The notes beneath the pieces are model-generated. The model was not told the DNA's origin. It ran no database searches and saw only the letters and a list, made by a program, of their open reading frames with translations. The position numbers were made by a program, and so were the translations under genes. Shown in pieces: positions 59,051 to 64,000 of a DNA stretch of 64,000 nt (its first letter is position 1; each line of letters begins with the position of its first letter). Source of the DNA: Homalodisca vitripennis (lineage: Eukaryota > Arthropoda > Insecta > Hemiptera > Cicadellidae); assembly GCF_021130785.1 (NCBI RefSeq), contig NW_025777412.1, forward strand, positions 50,169 through 114,168, read 5' to 3'.

Positions 59051-61422
59051 ATTTAGGAGATTTTAATTTTATTAATGCTTCAAAACCTAGAGAGTGTCAA
59101 AATGTATAAATAAAAATAAAAAAGAAGAAATAAACGCGTAAATCAGTAAGTTTGAAAACGTCCTTGGAGACTTAAGAAGTTCAAAGGAAAATTAAAAGAG
59201 TAAACCATTGCTAAAGTCGAATAAGAATTCAAATAGATAGAAAGAAGAGAAATAAACATTTATATTTTTATACATGCGTGATGGTTTTAAGTAATAATAA
59301 TAAAATACGTACATACGTAGTAAAAACAAGTAGATGAAAGTTTTCAACATGTGAAGCTAGTAACGATTTCATCGCTGTTATAAACAATAACTTTGCAACC
59401 CTTGCTTACCTTCCAAAAGTGTAACCATAATAAAAACCCATCTCATGACGTTTATGTGGTGTTTCTCAGTTACAATCTCCTGCACCTCTGACATTTATGA
59501 CTCGATCAGGGTTTTAGTACCAACCTCATTGTATACTGACATTAATAAATGTTTATATTATCATCAATAACGTTACAGAGTTAAATAATAAAAGACATTT
59601 TCCATCAAATTAAACTAAACTTGTGAAGTGTGGAAATGAAAAATAATGTAATTAGTTCACATCACTAGGTTTTATACTGTTGAAATACTAATAATTTATT
59701 TTCGTAATACACCTTTAAGTAAACTGTTACGGACATGCATTCATAAATTACTGTGTAATTTTAACACGTAATTGTAAAATACGAGAATGAAATTAATTTC
59801 GAAATCATATTGGCCTCGAAAAAGAATCAACTAGGTGACCATTTACAATTGAGGAAAGGTTAGTAAAACTGGTTTATCTAAAATTAAATGAATGGTAGGC
59901 CTTTATCATCCATAAGACATTGTAATAACGTAATACGTACATACATTACTTTTTATAAAAAATTATAAATCTTTAAAAGTTGCCTTAGCTTATATACTTG
60001 TAGCTTATTAGGTTCCAAAATGCTTAGATTCCAAAAGTATGGAATATATTGTAACATTTTATGCAAGAATGTTTTTTTGTAGCAATAAATGCAGTTAATA
60101 ACAGTACATTTAATTTTATAGGGAATATATATAATTAACATTTTTAAATTTTATTTACTATTCTCATATAAAGCAGCCATAAACAGTCTATCATCCAATC
60201 ACAATGAAACTGTCGTTCACAACGGTTAATATAACAGTTAAAAATAATAATAAATTAATAACTTATGAACAGAACAGCTACATAACTATATACTGACTCT
60301 TATAATGGGCAAGAAATTAAGGGCAAAAAATATGTTTCTTGATATTGTCCCATTTTTTCTCTGCGGATGGTTTTTGACGACTATTTCTGGCCAGGACCCG
60401 TTTATCACGTTTTATTTGCAAAGTCATATGTTTTGGAGTACATAAATGCATTCATCAAATTAGGATTCATATCCGGATCCTTCAAGATATCTTACTGGTG
60501 AAAGCTGAAAAGTTGATGTAGGTAATATTGGAAAACAAAAAGTCTTTTAAATAGTTTAAATATTAATTACTTATATAAATTGAGGATTAGAATAAAAGGA
60601 TTAGAGACTGTAAAATTCAGTCTCAGTCATATTTTAATAGATTTACAATTTTCGGGGGGGCTTCTCTCAAGTTAAAACTCGAAAATAATAATTCGTGGGC
60701 ATGAAAAACTATTGAATAAATTATTGTAGTAGTTTTAAAATCAAGGTTGAATACGTGTCGTGGTTTGAAAACTTTGCTTTCCTCGGGTAAATAGCGGAAT
60801 TACCTTTGAAGATTCGAGTTATTATGAAATTTTTTTTCTTTTTTCATATTCTAATCTACTTTGTTCTCGAGCATGATATTAATTTAGCATTATATTGGAA
60901 ACCCAGTGGTAAAGTTTATTATTATCGTTACTTCTAAACAAACTTACGATCTTCTTTTGTTAACGTTATACAATTAATTATAAATCCATTAGAGGTTTTA
61001 TTGTAGTAACGTATTCATCAAAATGCTTCCCCCAGGGAGAGGATTGATAAGATGATCGAATATTACCAAAGTTTGTTTTTATCCTTATAAAAGGGGAAAT
61101 CTTTTTTAAAAACTAATGTTGAATTAAGTCTAACCTATACAGCACAACTTTTTTAATTCAAAATATTAAGCTAATGATAAACCCATATTAAGACGATATA
61201 GGGATTTTTGTATTTCTTATGTGATTCAACTTATTTTTCATGTTGAAAACAATTTCAATAACTGTCCTAAGTTTTTGTACCTGAAAAGTTTTATTTTAAA
61301 GTTGATGATTTTATGTTATATCCCAATCGAGTTTTTCAATGAGAGCCACAATATGAAGACATTTTTGAGAAACTCCTGTAATCCACTGTTTACCATAAAC
61401 ATTTTATTATTGAATAATAAGA

Positions 61423-61451
61423 TTTTTTTTTTTTTGTTTTTTTTTTTTTTT
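61423..61451. repeat. T-rich homopolymer run
   Basis: 29 bases, all T except one G. Confidence 0.9.
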
Positions 61452-62470
61452 AAAACGATCTTCAGCTATTTTATATCTACTATAATTATCCCCATCAGAT
61501 AGCTTATTCAGTTTAACATATACTTATCATAATCGCCTTTTTGCGATCAGGTAATGGTATTTATGTAAAAACTTTATCAGTTTTCATTCATGCCCTATTC
61601 CCATTATTTTAATGGCAGATAAAAAAAATTCTGTTGTTATATTGTAATCAATACTTAGGAAAATAAAATAAAATTATGTAAGCTACCTTCCTCTAAAATT
61701 TCTAGAATCACTGAACTGGACGTATTTTCACCAAATTTACGTGCTATTATTAAAAAAGTTATGATATAAAAATATTATTTAAATTTTCGCTTAATTGGGT
61801 TCATTTTAATTTGTTATCCCAAGCATATAAATTAACGTTTAGGACTTTTAAATTTTTACAAACACACACTCACACCAAACAGTCCTCTTGGATGTTCTTG
61901 AAAATTGTCTAATTCCGTCGGAATTATATTTTTTTAGTTCATGTCATCTATATATATTTATAAAAATATTTGCCGTCCAAATGCGTACTAAAAATACATG
62001 AATGTGAATTTTGTAGCTTGCTACCATTAGTTGTTATACGATATAAACCCAATTTTATTTTATTTATTTTTATTTTATTGTTTATTATTAATCGAGACAT
62101 TCAATAAGTGAGCATTGGGGACAATTTCATCATTATCAACACTAATAGAATATAATTTTTAATCACTTTAGGAGAAATCTAAAACCAATTTAAATAAACA
62201 AGCTCTTGGTGCCAATTCAAAATTTAAATACCAATCTTTGGCGTCTATCTCTCAAAAGTACAACAACTTCAATAATACATTAAACATCCTTTTGGAATGA
62301 AAACACTACACGGTATAAACGCTATATGCTAAGTTTACCATGTTAGAAGTTCACAAATCATGATAATCCGGAACATTTAGTAACAAACGATTATTCTTAT
62401 TAAAAAATTACATAAAAACTGTATTAAAAGATGTATTAAATGTTTATTTGTTTACATATTCTCATATCAA

Positions 62471-62489
62471 TCACTACTTTTAGTAGTGA
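62471..62489. repeat. 8-bp hairpin
   Basis: TCACTACT and AGTAGTGA flank a TTT loop. Confidence 0.8.
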
Positions 62490-63725
62490 GAGAATCAATA
62501 TTCACACTAACATGTGGATTATAACTGTGATGTATACAGACTCAGGACATTTCTTCTCTTCTGCCATCCAGTAATTACATAAAATACATTACCGTGCTAA
62601 CGTTACACTGTTGTAGTTATTGTGCCATTATTTTAATAATTGACTTCATCATTCCTCGTTTTTCAATTTACTTACAATATCAGATGATAATAAAATAAGG
62701 CCTCTGTAAAGCCCACGGTAATTATTTTATAATGCAAGTTTGATATGGATTTCTCTATGGACTCTCTAATGTGTAGCTTAAAACCATTAAGCCTATTCAC
62801 TACGTTGTTTAATATTTCAAAGCGGATTAGGGAGTTAAGTTTAAGTCATATAGCAAAAACATGGTCAGAAATTTGAATTTCCAAGGACATCCCTACTAAA
62901 AGCGGCCGGGAGTGATGATCATATAGTTCCCTGCACTGTGCTTTATGAACTAATTACAACCAATTTCCCACTTCTTAAATTTTCTTAAAGATATATTTTT
63001 TTTATTCTTCAGTTTAAATAAAGGCAAACATTTAAATATAATATTATTTTAATTAATAGCTATATAATCGTTTTTAAAAAATAAAAAAATATACTAATGA
63101 AATATTTCTTTGAACACTAGAAGCTTAACAGCGTCTTTGCACTCAATTCCTTCTGAAAAAAAACAGGATACCACTCATGAAATAAGTTAAATAGACACTG
63201 AATGATATTCCAATCTCCGAGACATTTTACATTTATGTTATAAAAAATGGGGGCCTAAAGTTAGAGAGTGATAACACTTTTAATTATTATCTGTGAAATA
63301 ACTCGAATGTATGTCAAATATTTCAGTAATAAAAAATATGGGATTACATTTAGGCCAGTGTGGTGGAATCCTAAAGACCTTCGCTTTTTAGTTAACACAT
63401 TTATATTGCACTAAATGACGGGGTGTTCTTTGTAATGTAGAAATGGAATTATGCCAAATGTTAGGTACATATTCTTCCGGTTGTTTATAGTTAAGAACTT
63501 TAAATTTTAAGCGTAAATTGATGTGAATGAGTTTCATTATAGGGACATTGTATAGGCATTTCTGGTTCGAATTAATTATACATCCGACGCTTTGGTTGAG
63601 TTTTGTCTTGTTGGCCCGATTAAAGAAAATATACTACATGCGCAAGCCTGGCTGAAAAGCATATTTCTTTAAAAATAAAAACGATGAAAATGGGTTTAAT
63701 ATCAGGTTTTTAATCTGTGGCAAAC

Positions 63726-63772
63726 GATATATATTATATATATAATATCTATATATATTTAGATGTATATAT
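63726..63772. repeat. TA-rich palindromic tract
   Basis: Alternating TA runs with short interruptions, able to fold back on itself. Confidence 0.8.
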
Positions 63773-64000
63773 ATTCAATTCACGTTTGATACCTATCATT
63801 ACTCACTACTGATCAAGCACTACCTTTATACGTAATGTTTGCTCAAAATTTAATTGTTTTACCAAAACCTCCCAATTTTATATTCTGGATAACCTTTGTG
63901 TAAAAACAGTGATAAAAGAAAATGTTAAATAATAAGAAGTATTGTTTCCTGATAACTTTGTTTTCAAAAACCGTAAATGGAAAAGAAATGTAAAATGGCT

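Larger units (their letters stand above)
57931..64000. other. AT-rich intergenic DNA with minor repeats
   Basis: Holds a dispersed repeat (58,905-59,050), a T-rich run (61,423-61,451), a small TCACTACT hairpin (62,471-62,489) and a TA-rich stretch (63,726-63,772). No gene, RNA or further transposon end was recognised. Confidence 0.5.

Overview
The window looks like intergenic or intronic DNA from an arthropod, most likely an insect. The evidence is a strongly AT-rich base composition, long CA, GA and TA microsatellites, CR1/Jockey-type LINE relics, a tRNA-derived SINE, short inverted-repeat DNA transposons, and no run of adjacent long ORFs or operon structure. No species can be named from sequence alone. 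I found no intact host protein-coding gene, and most open frames above 60 codons are simple-repeat or chance frames. What can be annotated is repeats and transposon remains.

Layout. Positions 1-7,100: two blocks of a GC-rich GCGCCACAG minisatellite (the second partly inverted), a CA microsatellite, a 115-bp tandem duplication and a terminal-inverted-repeat (TIR) element (5,064-5,490). 7,100-21,600: mostly featureless AT-rich DNA with an 18-bp perfect hairpin (13,349), a compound C/CA/GGTAGT microsatellite (14,441) and a 285-bp near-pure A block (16,893). 21,626-21,972: a tRNA-derived SINE on the minus strand with a (TA)n tail, followed by a 16-bp hairpin. 22,804-23,550: a diverged tandem duplication. 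26,376-26,517: a 142-bp fold-back palindrome just upstream of a decayed LINE (LINE A, plus strand, about 26,700-29,850). 33,030-39,115: two diverged copies of a 2-2.5 kb segment in direct orientation. 40,991-42,962: a 72-bp minisatellite of 27 full units whose length, a multiple of three, leaves a 621-codon frame open. 45,266-45,712: a second copy of the 5-kb TIR element. 48,491-51,600: LINE B, minus strand, same family as LINE A. 55,257-55,728: a MITE flanked by TA. 57,694-57,930: a third 3' fragment of the LINE family.

How the parts relate. LINE A, LINE B and the 57.8-kb fragment share a 3' end built from a CGGAG-like block, a stem-loop with an ACTGGA loop and compensating stem changes, a GGAATAAA-like block, and, in LINE B and the fragment, a short tandem tail. 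This is the best candidate for a functional RNA structure in the window, probably a reverse-transcriptase recognition element. The 72-bp array shows block duplication and almost only amino-acid-changing variation, which argues for satellite turnover, not a conserved protein. All claims rest on reading the sequence by eye; no alignment or database search was run.
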